A program made the translations under genes and the position numbers. Shown here piece after piece: positions 1 through 9,027 of a stretch of DNA of 64,000 nt. Numbering within the stretch: position 1 is the first letter of the stretch; each line of letters starts with the position of its first letter. Source of the DNA: Chitinophaga sp. Cy-1792 (GTDB taxonomy: Bacteria > Bacteroidota > Bacteroidia > Chitinophagales > Chitinophagaceae); assembly GCF_011752935.1 (NCBI RefSeq), contig NZ_VWWO01000003.1, positions 620,001 through 684,000 on the forward strand, written 5' to 3'. Below the pieces are notes generated by a model. That model saw only the letters and a program-made list of their open reading frames with translations. It did not search any database and was not told the origin of the DNA.

Positions 1-605
1 TTCGTATCATATCTGATGTCTGTGATGGTCTGATGATTAACGACAGCATTGCGATCTGCCGGGAAAATATAATAGTCATTCATGATGATACGGGTCAGAT
101 TATTATCAATATATTCCAGGTCATCGTACGACACATAACGGTAATTATCGAGGGTAAAAGTATCTGTATTGCCTATGCGTATTGGTTTACCAAATTTGTT
201 TAACTGAAATTGCAGGGTATCACCGGTTACTTCTGTAGAAGCCCTGGTAGATACCGTATATTTTGTAAAGCTGTCATCATTGTAATAAAGAGAATCAATT
301 TCCATCAGCTCATTTTTCCAGTATGCCAGTACTTTTTCTACCTTGTCGGAAGTGCCATAGATGTATTCATGATGTGCATCCCATCTGCCGGTAACGTCGT
401 CATAAAACCAGATGGCGGTCATATGTCCTTTACTATTATAAACGATGCTATCCACCGGTTTTCCATTCACCGTTACTTTATGTAAAAGCAATACCGGCCT
501 GGTAGCAACGGATGATTTAGTTTTTGTGGTAAGGGATTTCATCAGCAATAAGCCTCCGCATATACAAACAGCAAGTATCAATAGCTTTATTCCGATGGTT
601 TTCAT
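1..605 (-). CDS. Hypothetical exported or membrane-anchored protein (C-terminus cut by window edge)
   Basis: An open frame runs on the minus strand from an ATG at 605 to the left edge, so only the first about 201 residues are visible. The N-terminus has a charged start (MKTIGIK) followed by one hydrophobic segment at residues 7-22, consistent with a signal anchor. The rest is rich in Tyr, Asp and Asn, with phrases such as YNSKGHMTAIWFYDD that recall the YD-type repeats of Bacteroidota surface proteins. I do not recognise a family. It lies 41 bp downstream of another membrane-protein gene on the same strand and is probably co-transcribed with it. The frame is real in that it stays open for 600 bases with ordinary codon use, but function is unknown. 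Confidence 0.7.
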   Translation of the reverse strand, partial: MKTIGIKLLILAVCICGGLLLMKSLTTKTKSSVATRPVLLLHKVTVNGKPVDSIVYNSKGHMTAIWFYDDVTGRWDAHHEYIYGTSDKVEKVLAYWKNELMEIDSLYYNDDSFTKYTVSTRASTEVTGDTLQFQLNKFGKPIRIGNTDTFTLDNYRYVSYDDLEYIDNNLTRIIMNDYYIFPADRNAVVNHQTITDIRYDT

Positions 606-646
606 AGTAAGGCGTTTCAGAGAATCGTGAGCAGTAAAGAAAAGAA

Positions 647-1156
647 TTATTTTTTATTTATGTTGATGATTACCCTGGAATATCTTGCAAAACTGATTTC
701 TACTTCCTGGCCTGCACGATAACCTGCCAGCTCCCCATCCATCCAGTAATACAAACGCTTGCGGCCTTCAGACTTAACAGAGAAATTGGTCTGTGAGTCA
801 TTGTTTTCAAGATATACTGCTTCCAACGGCGCCTGTATAAAGCCTTTCTGTAATCGTACCAGATCCTTTTTGATGGCCCAGTAACGGATATCTGTGACCT
901 TAATCAACGCAAAGATCAGTGTAATCACAAAGCCTACCAGCCATATCCAGAACCAGATATTTGTATAGGAAAATAAGGAATGGTCAGCATCTTCTGAAGT
1001 GTTACGGCTGTAAAGAATGATTTGAGGAACCACAGAAGCCAGCAGGAGTAATGCGGCACCAATCAGGAAGAATTTAGTCAGTTGCTGTCTGTTCTTTTTT
1101 AAAGCTTCCTGCAATAGAAAATTCTCCTCTGTGGTCATAAAGGTGTAGTCGGTCAT
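647..1156 (-). CDS. Hypothetical small membrane protein, two TM segments
   Basis: This encodes 169 residues. Two hydrophobic segments are visible, about residues 31-50 (FFLIGAALLLLASVVPQIIL) and 68-87 (IWFWIWLVGFVITLIFALIK), separated by a short polar loop. A basic C-terminal half ends in a beta-rich stretch (SVKSEGRKRLYYWMDGELAG). No known domain is recognised. The start at 1156 is the first ATG; a second ATG seven codons in is possible. The next gene on the same strand begins 41 bp downstream, so the two probably form one transcript. No clear Bacteroidota -7 element was found upstream. It could belong to a PH-like or DUF family of inner membrane proteins, but this is a guess. Confidence 0.7.
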   Translation of the reverse strand: MTDYTFMTTEENFLLQEALKKNRQQLTKFFLIGAALLLLASVVPQIILYSRNTSEDADHSLFSYTNIWFWIWLVGFVITLIFALIKVTDIRYWAIKKDLVRLQKGFIQAPLEAVYLENNDSQTNFSVKSEGRKRLYYWMDGELAGYRAGQEVEISFARYSRVIININKK

Positions 1157-1437
1157 AATAAAGATGGTTTTTCAGATTGCTAATATATACAAAAACAATT
1201 AATTATTAAAATGATATATGTGTTTATGTATTAATTCGTTAGGTAGATGATGAGCAGAATTAGCCTCCGCTATAATTAATTTTGATTTATATATAACAAG
1301 ATCTTAACACTGATAAAACCAGCATTTTACCACTCCCAATTAACTTTATGGCGGCTGCTGTTTAATTAGGTAAATTGCAGCCCGTTGTAAGTCCATCTGT
1401 TATTGTTACCCCCGGATCAATTCTAAAAATTTAAGTA

Positions 1438-2691
1438 TTGAAACGGTTAATTTTAGTTACACTGACATTGATCTGTGCCGCTTTTACACTGCATGCACAA
1501 GACACCACACAGCAAATTGTTCCTGGCCGCGTAAACAGCGCTTCCAATCAGACAAGACCTTACGTAATCATGATCTCCATAGACGGATTCAGGTACGACT
1601 ATGCAGAAAAATATCATGCTGAAAACCTGCTCAGGCTCTCCGGCGCCGGCGTTCGCGCCCTGGCCATGCAGCCCGCTTTCCCTTCACTCACCTTTCCGAA
1701 TCACTATTCTATCATAACAGGTCTTTATCCTGCCCATCACGGCCTCGTAGATAATACCTTCTATGACCGTAAAAGAAAAGAGACTTATCGTGTAGGCGAT
1801 ACCGTTACTGTGCCAGATGGTTCCTGGTACGGCGGTACTCCGCTATGGGTACTGGCAGAAAAACAAAAAATGGTGAGTGCCAGCTACTTCTGGGTGGGCT
1901 CTGAAGCTGCCATCCAGAATATCCGCCCTACCTACTATTTCAAATACCACGAAAAAACATCGAACGACCAGCGTATTCAGCAGGTGGTTAACTGGCTCAA
2001 AATGCCGGAAGAAACAAGACCTCACCTCATTACCTTCTACTTCCCTGAAGTAGACCACGCAGGACACAGCTTCGGCCCTGAATCAGAACAGGTTCGTGCG
2101 GCCGTACTCCAGGTGGATAGCGCCATCGGTAAAATGGCGGATGCAGTTAGTAAACTCAATCTGCCTGTCAGCTTTGTAATCGTATCCGACCATGGTATGA
2201 CCAATGTCGATACACAACATACACTGTCATTACCGGATACAAGTATTGTAAAGGCACTTAAAGTTGCGCCAGGTGGTGAAAAAGTATTGCTCTACGGCAA
2301 CAACGAAGAAGAAATTTCGACTGCCTATAAATTCCTCAAACAAAACGAAAATCACTATACAGCTTACCTGAAACAGGAAACACCGGTGCGCTGGCATTAC
2401 GGTCAGGAAGATATCTATAACCGTATCGGTGATATCATCCTGGTGGCAGAACCTGGCTATGCTTTCAGCTTTAGCAAAAGGGCGATGCATGTCGGCCATC
2501 ATGGCTTCGATAACAACCTCACCGACATGAACGCAATCTTCATGGCATGGGGCCCTGCTTTCAAAGAAAATACCCGCATCGCTACCTTCGAAAACGTAAA
2601 CGTTTATCCACTGGTAGCACGCATCCTCGGACTCGATATTACTCAACCTATCGACGGCAAACTGGAAGTCCTGGAAAGCATCCTGAAATAA
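1438..2691 (+). CDS. Secreted nucleotide pyrophosphatase/phosphodiesterase (NPP, alkaline phosphatase superfamily)
   Basis: The product is 417 residues and reads from a TTG start (no in-frame ATG fits better) into a signal peptide (KRLILVTLTLICAAFTLHAQ). Known NPP family residues are visible: metal ligand D49 in ISIDGF, nucleophile T85 in FPSLTFPNHY, ligands D206 and H210 in EVDHAGHS, D251/H252 in VSDHGM, and H355 in GHHGFDN. NPP enzymes hydrolyse phosphodiester or pyrophosphate bonds of nucleotides or lipid head groups in the periplasm; the substrate here cannot be told. It is a single-gene unit: a strong bidirectional terminator follows at 2713-2749. The 281-bp upstream gap is AT-rich, with a possible TAATTTTG at 1277-1284 but no matching TTG. 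Confidence 0.9.
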   Translation: MKRLILVTLTLICAAFTLHAQDTTQQIVPGRVNSASNQTRPYVIMISIDGFRYDYAEKYHAENLLRLSGAGVRALAMQPAFPSLTFPNHYSIITGLYPAHHGLVDNTFYDRKRKETYRVGDTVTVPDGSWYGGTPLWVLAEKQKMVSASYFWVGSEAAIQNIRPTYYFKYHEKTSNDQRIQQVVNWLKMPEETRPHLITFYFPEVDHAGHSFGPESEQVRAAVLQVDSAIGKMADAVSKLNLPVSFVIVSDHGMTNVDTQHTLSLPDTSIVKALKVAPGGEKVLLYGNNEEEISTAYKFLKQNENHYTAYLKQETPVRWHYGQEDIYNRIGDIILVAEPGYAFSFSKRAMHVGHHGFDNNLTDMNAIFMAWGPAFKENTRIATFENVNVYPLVARILGLDITQPIDGKLEVLESILK

Positions 2692-2712
2692 TAATAGCTG
2701 CGTAAATAACTT

Positions 2713-2749
2713 CGGGGCTTAACTGCAATGCTATTGCAGCTAAGCCCCG
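2713..2749. terminator. Bidirectional intrinsic terminator
   Basis: Arms 2713-2729 and 2733-2749 pair over 17 bp with one G-U wobble around a 3-nt loop, followed by an A/T run on both sides. It separates the convergent phosphodiesterase gene (plus) and the HxlR regulator gene (minus). Confidence 0.9.
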
Positions 2750-2770
2750 AAAATTTTTATAACAAACTCT

Positions 2771-3136
2771 TTATTCTTCTTTCAATAACAAGCTTTTCTG
2801 CTTATTCCCCCATGCACTCAGCAGTGCCAATATAGGTTTCAGTTCAATAGCAGCCTCCGTAAGCGAATACTCTACCCGCACCGGAACTTCTGCAAACGCA
2901 TGCCGCACAATTAATCCATCCTGCTCCATCGACTTCAGCTGCAATGTCAGCATACGCTCACTCATATATGAAAACTCTTTTTTCAGATCACTGAACCTGG
3001 AAGTTCCTTTTGATAATTTATCCAGTAATAACAACTTCCAGCGGCCGCCAAGCATATTTACGGCGAAGGTCATATCGCAATCGATTATACACTTTTCATT
3101 TCTGCTATAGGTAGAGTTAACTTTTCTTGTTGCCAT
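2771..3136 (-). CDS. HxlR-type winged-helix transcriptional regulator
   Basis: With the start at the ATG at 3136 the product is 121 residues, the usual HxlR length. A longer frame back to 3199 exists but would run into the divergent promoter region. The family signature is clear: a Cys (CDMTF) followed by MLGGRWKLLLLDKLSKGTSRFSDLKK, the recognition region SERMLTLQLKSMEQDGLI, and the wing VPVRVEYSLTEAA. HxlR regulators are dimeric and often sense electrophiles or oxidants through the N-terminal cysteine. Here that Cys lies just before the HTH. The gene is divergent from an SDR oxidoreductase and shares a 127-bp intergenic region with it, so it very probably regulates that gene and itself. The target assignment is inference. 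Confidence 0.9.
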   Translation of the reverse strand: MATRKVNSTYSRNEKCIIDCDMTFAVNMLGGRWKLLLLDKLSKGTSRFSDLKKEFSYMSERMLTLQLKSMEQDGLIVRHAFAEVPVRVEYSLTEAAIELKPILALLSAWGNKQKSLLLKEE

Positions 3137-3166
3137 AACGAACATGTTTGTGCGTACCACACAATC

Positions 3167-3175
3167 GGTAGTACC
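3167..3175. promoter_or_regulatory. Candidate HxlR operator (small palindrome)
   Basis: GGTA-G-TACC at 3167-3175 is a 9-bp palindrome midway between the divergent HxlR and SDR starts, with an additional GTACC at 3154-3158. HxlR-family regulators bind small palindromes between divergent genes. The assignment rests on position and symmetry only. Confidence 0.25.
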
Positions 3176-3263
3176 TGTTCCAAAATTACCGGCATCCAAC
3201 TACTTTTACAAAAGAATTTCTGGCCGGAAGTTTCCCCATTCTTCACACAAAAGGAAGCATTTT

Positions 3264-4016
3264 ATGAATCTGCATTTAAATGGAAAAACGGCAATTGTAA
3301 CAGGCGCCAGTCAGGGCCTCGGAAAGGCTATCACGAAAGAACTCGCATTGGAAGGTGTGGAAGTACTGGCTGTAGCCAGGGATAAAGCTGCACTGCAGCA
3401 GTTAAAAGATGAAATCATCGCCGAAGGCGGAACTATACCACAGTTATTAAGCCAGGATTTTACAGCGCCCGATGGCCCTGAAAAGATCGCTGCTGCTGCA
3501 TTTGAACACTTTAAAACAATCGATATACTGGTCAACAATGCTGGCCGTAGTCAACCGCTGGACATCATCGGCGACGAAGAAAAATGGCAGGAATCCCTGA
3601 ACCTCGACTTCATGCACCATCGCCGCTTAACACAGCTGCTGCTGCCACATTTCATGGAGCGCAAACAAGGCACCATCCTCAACCTGGCCAGTACCTTCGA
3701 GCTACGCTTTATAAATGCTTCTGCGGTGTTTAAAGCCAGCCTGATCGCCTGGGCTAAACAATTAGCTGCGCAGGTTGCCCCACACGGTATCCGTGTAAAC
3801 TCCATTCAGCCTGGAATTATTGACAGTGCACAGATTCGCCGCATATTTCCCGGCGAGGAACGTCAGAAATTTGCTGCTGCGGAAATACCTATGGGCGACT
3901 TCGGCAAGCCGGAAGATATTGCCAATATGGCCGTTTTCCTCGTTTCTCCACGCGCTTCCTATGTTACAGGTACCGTTGCTGTAGTAGATGGCGGCATGCG
4001 CAGGTCTGCATTCTAA
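3264..4016 (+). CDS. SDR-family oxidoreductase lacking the canonical catalytic tyrosine
   Basis: From the ATG at 3264 the product is 250 residues, normal for a classical short-chain dehydrogenase/reductase; the frame is open further upstream but that part would overlap the promoter region. The NAD(P)-binding motif TGASQGLG (13-20), NNAG (91-94), N113 and catalytic serine S143 in NLAST are present. The YxxxK motif instead reads S153-A-V-F-K157: the lysine is kept but the tyrosine proton donor is replaced by serine. The C-terminus has the usual PG, VTGTVAVVDGG pattern. The gene is divergent from an HxlR regulator, an arrangement typical of inducible detoxification oxidoreductases. Substrate unknown; it may be a non-canonical SDR. 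Confidence 0.88.
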   Translation: MNLHLNGKTAIVTGASQGLGKAITKELALEGVEVLAVARDKAALQQLKDEIIAEGGTIPQLLSQDFTAPDGPEKIAAAAFEHFKTIDILVNNAGRSQPLDIIGDEEKWQESLNLDFMHHRRLTQLLLPHFMERKQGTILNLASTFELRFINASAVFKASLIAWAKQLAAQVAPHGIRVNSIQPGIIDSAQIRRIFPGEERQKFAAAEIPMGDFGKPEDIANMAVFLVSPRASYVTGTVAVVDGGMRRSAF

Positions 4017-4030
4017 ACTGACTTAACGAA

Positions 4031-4067
4031 AAAAGGGCTGTCCCGACTTAGTCGGGACAGCCCTTTT
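4031..4067. terminator. Bidirectional intrinsic terminator
   Basis: Perfect 18-bp inverted repeat (4031-4048 with 4050-4067), GC-rich core flanked by A and T runs. It lies between the convergent SDR gene and gcvP. Confidence 0.93.
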
Positions 4068-4090
4068 ATATTGCTTTTCGTCGTAAAACG

Positions 4091-6952
4091 TTATGCGTTT
4101 ACTTCTTCGTAAGCACTAACAGGTTCACAGGTACAGATAAGGTTTCTGTCGCCATGTGTATTGTTGATACGGCTTACGGAAGGCCAGAATTTATTGGCTT
4201 TCACATATTCCAGTGGATATGCTGCCTGCTGACGGCTGTATGGACGGGTCCATTCATCAGCAGTGATGATCAACTGTGTATGCGGAGCATTTTTCAGTAC
4301 GTTGTTCTGTTTGTCTGCCTTGCCTTCTTCTATGGCACGAATTTCTTCGCGGATAGATAACAGTGCATCACAGAAGCGGTCCAGTTCTCCTTTATCTTCA
4401 CTTTCTGTTGGCTCGATCATGATAGTGCCGGCAACAGGGAAGCTCATGGTAGGAGCGTGGAAGCCATAGTCCATCAGACGTTTTGCAACATCTTCTGCTT
4501 CTATACCAGCGGTAGCTTTGAACGGACGCAGGTCTACGATGAACTCGTGGGCACAGGTACCGTTAACACCGGTGTACAGGATATCAAATGCTTTCTCCAG
4601 TCTTGCCTTCATATAGTTGGCATTCAGGATAGCGTACATGGATGCATCTTTCACGCCCTGTGCGCCCAGCATACGGATATATGCGTAGGAGATCAGCAGG
4701 ATGCTGGCAGAACCATAAGGAGCCGCAGATACCGCGTTGGTGAATTCACCTTTGCTGATTTCTACGTGACCAGGCAGGAATGGAGCCAGATGTTTAGCTA
4801 CACAGATAGGGCCCATGCCAGGACCACCACCACCGTGAGGAATAGCGAAGGTTTTATGCAGGTTCAGGTGACAAACGTCAGCACCGATCAGACCAGGAGC
4901 GGTCAGACCTACCTGTGCGTTCATATTGGCACCATCCATGTAAACCTGTCCGCCATGCTGATGGATGATATCACAGATTTCTTTTACTGTTTCTTCATAA
5001 ACACCGTAGGTAGAAGGATAAGTGATCATAATACCTGCCAGGTTCTGGCTATGCGCTTCTGCTTTAGCTTTCAGGTCAGCTACATCGATGTAGCCATTTT
5101 CCAGTGCTTTAACCACTACAACCTTAAAGCCGGCCATTACTGCGGATGCAGGGTTGGTACCGTGTGCAGAGATAGGGATCAGGATCACGTTACGATGACC
5201 TTCGCCACGGCTTTCGTGGTAGTCACGGATCGTGAGCAGACCGGCGTATTCGCCCTGAGCACCGCTGTTAGGTTGCAGGCTGCAGGCATCAAAGCCAGTG
5301 ATCACGCTCAGGTATTTACCCAGCTCATCGATCATCTGCTGGTAACCTGCAGTTTGAGCTAATGGCGCAAATGGATGCATTTTGCTCCAGTGTGCCCAGC
5401 TCAAAGGAATCATTTCAGTTGCTGCATTCAGTTTCATGGTGCAGGAACCTAATGAGATCATGGAAGTATTGAGAGAGAGATCTTTATTTTCCAGTGATTT
5501 CAGGTAGCGCATCATCAGCGATTCGCTGTGATAGCTGTTGAAAACAGGGTGTGTCAGGTAGTCGGAAGTACGTTCCAGTGTTGCCGGAATGCCAGTACCG
5601 CTTGCACTGACTTCTTTAGCGTCTGTGCTGCCTGCGCCGAAGATGCTGAGGATATCATTCACGTCACCAATGGTAGTAGTTTCATCCAGTGAGATGCCTA
5701 CCGCGCCATTTGCGAAGTAACGGAAGTTGATACCAGCGCCTTCTGCTTTTGCTTTTACGTCAGCGCCACTAACAACGATGGTATCGAAGAAGTTGGCAGC
5801 TGCCAGCTGTAAACCTTTTGCAGTCAGTTTGTCTGCCAGGGTTTTAGTCAGTAAGGCTACGCGGGTTGCGATATTTTTCAGTCCTGCAGGGCCATGGTAA
5901 ACGGCATACATCGCGGCCATATTAGCCAGCAATGCCTGTGCAGTACAGATATTGGAAGTTGCTTTTTCACGTTTGATGTGCTGCTCACGGGTTTGCAGCG
6001 CCATACGCAGTGCGCGCTCGCCCTGTGCATCGATACTTACACCAATGATACGGCCAGGAATGCTACGTTTGAATTCATCCTTTACCGTGAAGAATGCTGC
6101 GTGAGGACCACCAAAGCCTAACGGAACGCCGAAACGCTGTGCGGAACCCAGTGCTGCATCTGCGCCTAGCTCACCTGGAGAAGTCAGCAGGGTAAGTGCC
6201 AGCAGGTCAGTAGCCATGGCAACATATGCACCGGCAGCATGTACGCTGTCGATAAAGCTGCGGTAGTCTTCTGCACCGCCGATGTTGTTTGGATACTGTA
6301 CGATCGCACCAAAGTAGGTAGCGTCAATCTGGGCAGTTTTGTAATCACCAATCACTACTTCGATGTTCAGCGGAGTAGCACGGGTGTGGATAACGTCGAT
6401 GGTCTGCGGATAAACGTTGGCATCAACAAAAAACTTAGGCCTGCTCAGGTTGTCATGATCTTTGTTGAGTGCACTGAAGAACATACCCATCGCTTCAGCA
6501 GCGGCAGTAGCTTCATCCAGCAAAGATGCATTGGCAATTGGTAAACCGGTCAGGTCACTGATCATCGTCTGGTAGTTCAGTAAGCTCTCCAGACGGCCCT
6601 GAGAAATCTCAGCCTGGTAAGGAGTATACTGGGTATACCATCCTGGATTTTCGAAAACATTACGCAGAATCACACTCGGCGTAATCGTGTCGAAATAACC
6701 CTGACCAATGTAGTTGCGGTAAACCTGGTTTTTCAGTGAAATTTCTTTCAGTTGGCGGAGATAGTCGCTTTCGCTGATCGCGGCAGGGATAGCCAAAGGC
6801 TGCTGCATACGGATAGCGCCAGGTACAGTTTTGTTAATCAGCTCATCCAGACTGCCGGTTCCGATGGTTTCCAGCATCTGACTCTTCTCAGCTTCATTCG
6901 GCCCTATGTGACGGTGCACGAATTCATTTTGTTGAATATCAAAAAGATTCAT
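4091..6952 (-). CDS. gcvP: Glycine dehydrogenase (decarboxylating), P-protein of the glycine cleavage system
   Basis: The 953-residue product is the full single-chain P-protein. It decarboxylates glycine with PLP and passes the aminomethyl group to the lipoyl arm of GcvH. The PLP-binding lysine is K700 in [19 protein letters not shown], with the glycine-rich stretch following it. The N-terminal half ([46 protein letters not shown]) matches the family closely. It stands alone: neither gcvT nor gcvH lies in the window, which is common in Bacteroidota where gcv genes are scattered. A well-formed promoter lies at 6984-7014, giving a leader of only about 25 nt, too short for a glycine riboswitch. 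Confidence 0.98.
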   Translation of the reverse strand: MNLFDIQQNEFVHRHIGPNEAEKSQMLETIGTGSLDELINKTVPGAIRMQQPLAIPAAISESDYLRQLKEISLKNQVYRNYIGQGYFDTITPSVILRNVFENPGWYTQYTPYQAEISQGRLESLLNYQTMISDLTGLPIANASLLDEATAAAEAMGMFFSALNKDHDNLSRPKFFVDANVYPQTIDVIHTRATPLNIEVVIGDYKTAQIDATYFGAIVQYPNNIGGAEDYRSFIDSVHAAGAYVAMATDLLALTLLTSPGELGADAALGSAQRFGVPLGFGGPHAAFFTVKDEFKRSIPGRIIGVSIDAQGERALRMALQTREQHIKREKATSNICTAQALLANMAAMYAVYHGPAGLKNIATRVALLTKTLADKLTAKGLQLAAANFFDTIVVSGADVKAKAEGAGINFRYFANGAVGISLDETTTIGDVNDILSIFGAGSTDAKEVSASGTGIPATLERTSDYLTHPVFNSYHSESLMMRYLKSLENKDLSLNTSMISLGSCTMKLNAATEMIPLSWAHWSKMHPFAPLAQTAGYQQMIDELGKYLSVITGFDACSLQPNSGAQGEYAGLLTIRDYHESRGEGHRNVILIPISAHGTNPASAVMAGFKVVVVKALENGYIDVADLKAKAEAHSQNLAGIMITYPSTYGVYEETVKEICDIIHQHGGQVYMDGANMNAQVGLTAPGLIGADVCHLNLHKTFAIPHGGGGPGMGPICVAKHLAPFLPGHVEISKGEFTNAVSAAPYGSASILLISYAYIRMLGAQGVKDASMYAILNANYMKARLEKAFDILYTGVNGTCAHEFIVDLRPFKATAGIEAEDVAKRLMDYGFHAPTMSFPVAGTIMIEPTESEDKGELDRFCDALLSIREEIRAIEEGKADKQNNVLKNAPHTQLIITADEWTRPYSRQQAAYPLEYVKANKFWPSVSRINNTHGDRNLICTCEPVSAYEEVNA

Positions 6953-6983
6953 GATGTAAGCAGGTAGTTTGAAATAGAATGCG

Positions 6984-7014
6984 CAAAGCTATGACGATTT
7001 TTAGCAATCGCCAA
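6984..7014 (-). promoter_or_regulatory. gcvP promoter (Bacteroidota -33/-7)
   Basis: On the minus strand TTG (7014-7012), 20 bp, then TAGCTTTG (6991-6984) matches the TTG-N19-20-TAnnTTTG consensus. Predicted start about 25 nt before the gcvP ATG. Confidence 0.8.
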
Positions 7015-7083
7015 AACTCCGCTACCAGACTGGGTAAAACAGTGATAAATGGTTAGTTTGGCCCGCCCGCTAATGTCATAGTT

Positions 7084-7111
7084 TTGTCCATTCATGAATT
7101 GATTATCTTTG
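7084..7111 (+). promoter_or_regulatory. Promoter of the YkgJ-type gene, near-leaderless
   Basis: TTG at 7084-7086, 17 bp, then TATCTTTG at 7104-7111. The ATG at 7117 lies only 5 nt after the element, so the transcript would start at or next to the start codon. The TTG at 7084 is in frame and could be mistaken for a start. Confidence 0.75.
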
Positions 7112-7116
7112 CAGCG

Positions 7117-7611
7117 ATGAGCAACTTACTTGAAAACTGGGAACAGAAAGCGAAGGATAAACAAAAAGCCAACAAACAGTTCCTCCAGAAACTACAAACC
7201 AGGAGAGGTAAAGGAGTGGAAAAACTCCTGCCCGAACTCCACGACGAAGCATTCAGCAAAATCGACTGCCTGGAATGCGCCGGCTGCTGTAAAAGCATCA
7301 GCCCACGCTTCAAGGCCCCTGATATTAAACGTATTTCCAAACACCTGGGCATGAAGGAAGCCACCTTCATCGATACCTACCTGCGTATCGATAAAGATGA
7401 GGACTATGTAGTAAAATCAAGCCCATGCCCGTTTCTGGGAGAGGATAACTATTGCGGTATCTACGATGTAAGACCCGGCGACTGCCATAACTATCCGTAT
7501 ACAGATAGCTTCGACTTCTTCAAACGCCCGAATATCACCTATGAAAACAGCACGATTTGTCCGGCTGTTTATTATGTTTTAGAGAGATTAAAAACAGAAA
7601 TGAAGCTCTGA
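7117..7611 (+). CDS. YkgJ-family cysteine-cluster protein
   Basis: The product is 164 residues from the ATG at 7117; the frame is open to a TTG at 7084, but that TTG is the -33 promoter element. The family's cysteine cluster is seen in order: CLECAGCC, then CPFLGEDNYCGIYDVRPGDCHNYP, and a final TICPA. These cysteines are thought to bind Zn or an Fe-S cluster; the biochemical role of the family is not established. A lysine-rich N-terminal helix precedes the cluster. It is a single gene between gcvP (divergent) and an MFS gene (convergent), with a hairpin overlapping both stop codons. Confidence 0.9.
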   Translation: MSNLLENWEQKAKDKQKANKQFLQKLQTRRGKGVEKLLPELHDEAFSKIDCLECAGCCKSISPRFKAPDIKRISKHLGMKEATFIDTYLRIDKDEDYVVKSSPCPFLGEDNYCGIYDVRPGDCHNYPYTDSFDFFKRPNITYENSTICPAVYYVLERLKTEMKL

Positions 7612-7628
7612 CGGCAACCGTCAGGGCT
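7604..7628. terminator. Hairpin overlapping two convergent stop codons
   Basis: Arms 7604-7614 and 7618-7628 (11 bp, one wobble, loop CAA) contain the stop codons of both convergent genes (TGA at 7609-7611 on plus, TGA from 7623-7621 on minus). No T run follows, so it may act as a weak terminator or a 3'-end stabiliser. Confidence 0.6.
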
Positions 7629-8877
7629 TCAGGTCCAGCTTACGCATGGCTGGGGATATAACATAGGTGGTAACTACCACGCCCAGCGTGATACAACCGC
7701 CCAGTACTACTGAGTTTACCAGGCCTACCGCCCTGGCCATAAAGCCGCTTTCGAAGGCGCCCAGCTCATTGGAGGACCCCACAAACATAGAACTTACAGA
7801 TGCCACCCGGCCGCGCATGTCGTCCGGTGTTTTCAGCTGCAGAATCGTCTGACGGATAACTACGCTCACCCCGTCAAATACACCACTGAACAGTAATGCA
7901 CCCAGCGACAGGTAAAAGCTGGTGGATACCCCGAAGACGATAATGGTCAGGCCAAAGGCAAATACCGCTGCCAGCAGCTTAATGCCCGGTTTATGATTGA
8001 GTGGCTTGTGTGCCAGTATAAACATGGTTATCAGTGAGCCTACAGCCGGCGCAGAACGAAGGATACCATAACCCAGCGAATCTGTATGCAGGATATCTGT
8101 TGCAAATACCGGCAACATGGAAATAGCCCCGCCAAACAATACGGCAAACATATCCAGGGCCATGGCGCCCAGCACCACTTTCGTATTCCAGACGAATTTC
8201 ATACCCTTGGTCAGACTCTCTACAAATCCCTCTCCCTGCGATTTATAAAAAATCGGTTTGGGCTTTATCTGCAGTAAACTGAATAATGGAGCCAGCAAAA
8301 TGGCCACCACCAATAACATCGACCAATGTACCCCAAAAAGATAGATGAAAAAGCCGCCCAATGCCGGCCCTAATACGCCTCCAATCTGCCAGGCACTGCT
8401 ACTCCAGGTGGAAGCATTGGCATACAGGGTTTTAGGTACCAGTAAAGATAATAATGTAAAGGTGGACGGACTCGTAAAGGCCCTGACAATACCCCCGACA
8501 AATACCAGGGAGTAAATCATATAAAGTACGTAGTGTTTGGGAATACCTTGTACCGCCCTGTCCCAGGTAAGCAGGAATAGTCCGGTGGAAATAAACAGGT
8601 AGGCAATGATACATAACAGCAGTAACCCTCTCTTCTCCCGCTTATCTACAATATGACCTGCAAAAGGTGCCAGCAGTACCGCCGGAATCACCTCCGATAA
8701 GCCTATCAGTCCCAATGCAAACGGATCTCTGGCCAGTTCGTTAACTTTCCATTCAATGATCGCAAATTGCATGGTCAGCGCAAAAACAATGGTAAATCGA
8801 ATGACCAGGTAATAGTTGAATTCCGGGAAACGTAGTGAAGCGTATGGGTCGTTTTTTGTAGTTGCCGTCGTGTCCAA
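7621..8877 (-). CDS. MFS transporter, EntS/MFS_3-like exporter
   Basis: The 418-residue protein shows about twelve hydrophobic segments. The motif-A-like loop GHIVDKREKRG sits after TM2 (about residues 75-85), as in MFS exporters of the enterobactin exporter (EntS) group. It also has the group's TSPSTFTLLSLLVPKTLYANASTWSSS and VSVVIRQTILQLKTPDDMRGRVASVSSMFVG phrases. It would export a small molecule at the expense of the proton gradient; the substrate is unknown and no siderophore genes are near. The start is the first ATG. Upstream is a weak -7-like TACCTTCG. It ends 9 bp from the convergent YkgJ gene. Confidence 0.9.
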   Translation of the reverse strand: MDTTATTKNDPYASLRFPEFNYYLVIRFTIVFALTMQFAIIEWKVNELARDPFALGLIGLSEVIPAVLLAPFAGHIVDKREKRGLLLLCIIAYLFISTGLFLLTWDRAVQGIPKHYVLYMIYSLVFVGGIVRAFTSPSTFTLLSLLVPKTLYANASTWSSSAWQIGGVLGPALGGFFIYLFGVHWSMLLVVAILLAPLFSLLQIKPKPIFYKSQGEGFVESLTKGMKFVWNTKVVLGAMALDMFAVLFGGAISMLPVFATDILHTDSLGYGILRSAPAVGSLITMFILAHKPLNHKPGIKLLAAVFAFGLTIIVFGVSTSFYLSLGALLFSGVFDGVSVVIRQTILQLKTPDDMRGRVASVSSMFVGSSNELGAFESGFMARAVGLVNSVVLGGCITLGVVVTTYVISPAMRKLDLKP

Positions 8878-9027
8878 TCTGTTGAAATTTTAAACGAAGG
8901 TAGTATAATTGAACTTTTGTTTTCCCCGATTATTCACCCTATCCGGCCCGAAATATGCCATTCATCATAAGTCTGTGGAATGTTCAGGCCTTTGATTATT
9001 TTTATCGTGCTAAAATCCTGCACTCTT

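Noticed and set aside
3137..3199. Upstream extension of the HxlR gene to 3199 and of the SDR gene back to 3144
   Set aside because: The two extensions overlap each other head to head and add non-conserved residues; the shorter starts give normal family lengths.
4457..5362. Long plus-strand open frame (301 codons) opposite gcvP
   Set aside because: It is antisense to a strongly conserved GcvP reading frame, has no promoter and no recognisable protein features; it reflects codon bias of the real gene.
6953..7011. Glycine riboswitch in front of gcvP
   Set aside because: The promoter at 6984-7014 leaves a leader of about 25 nt, far too short for a glycine aptamer, and no aptamer-like stems are seen.
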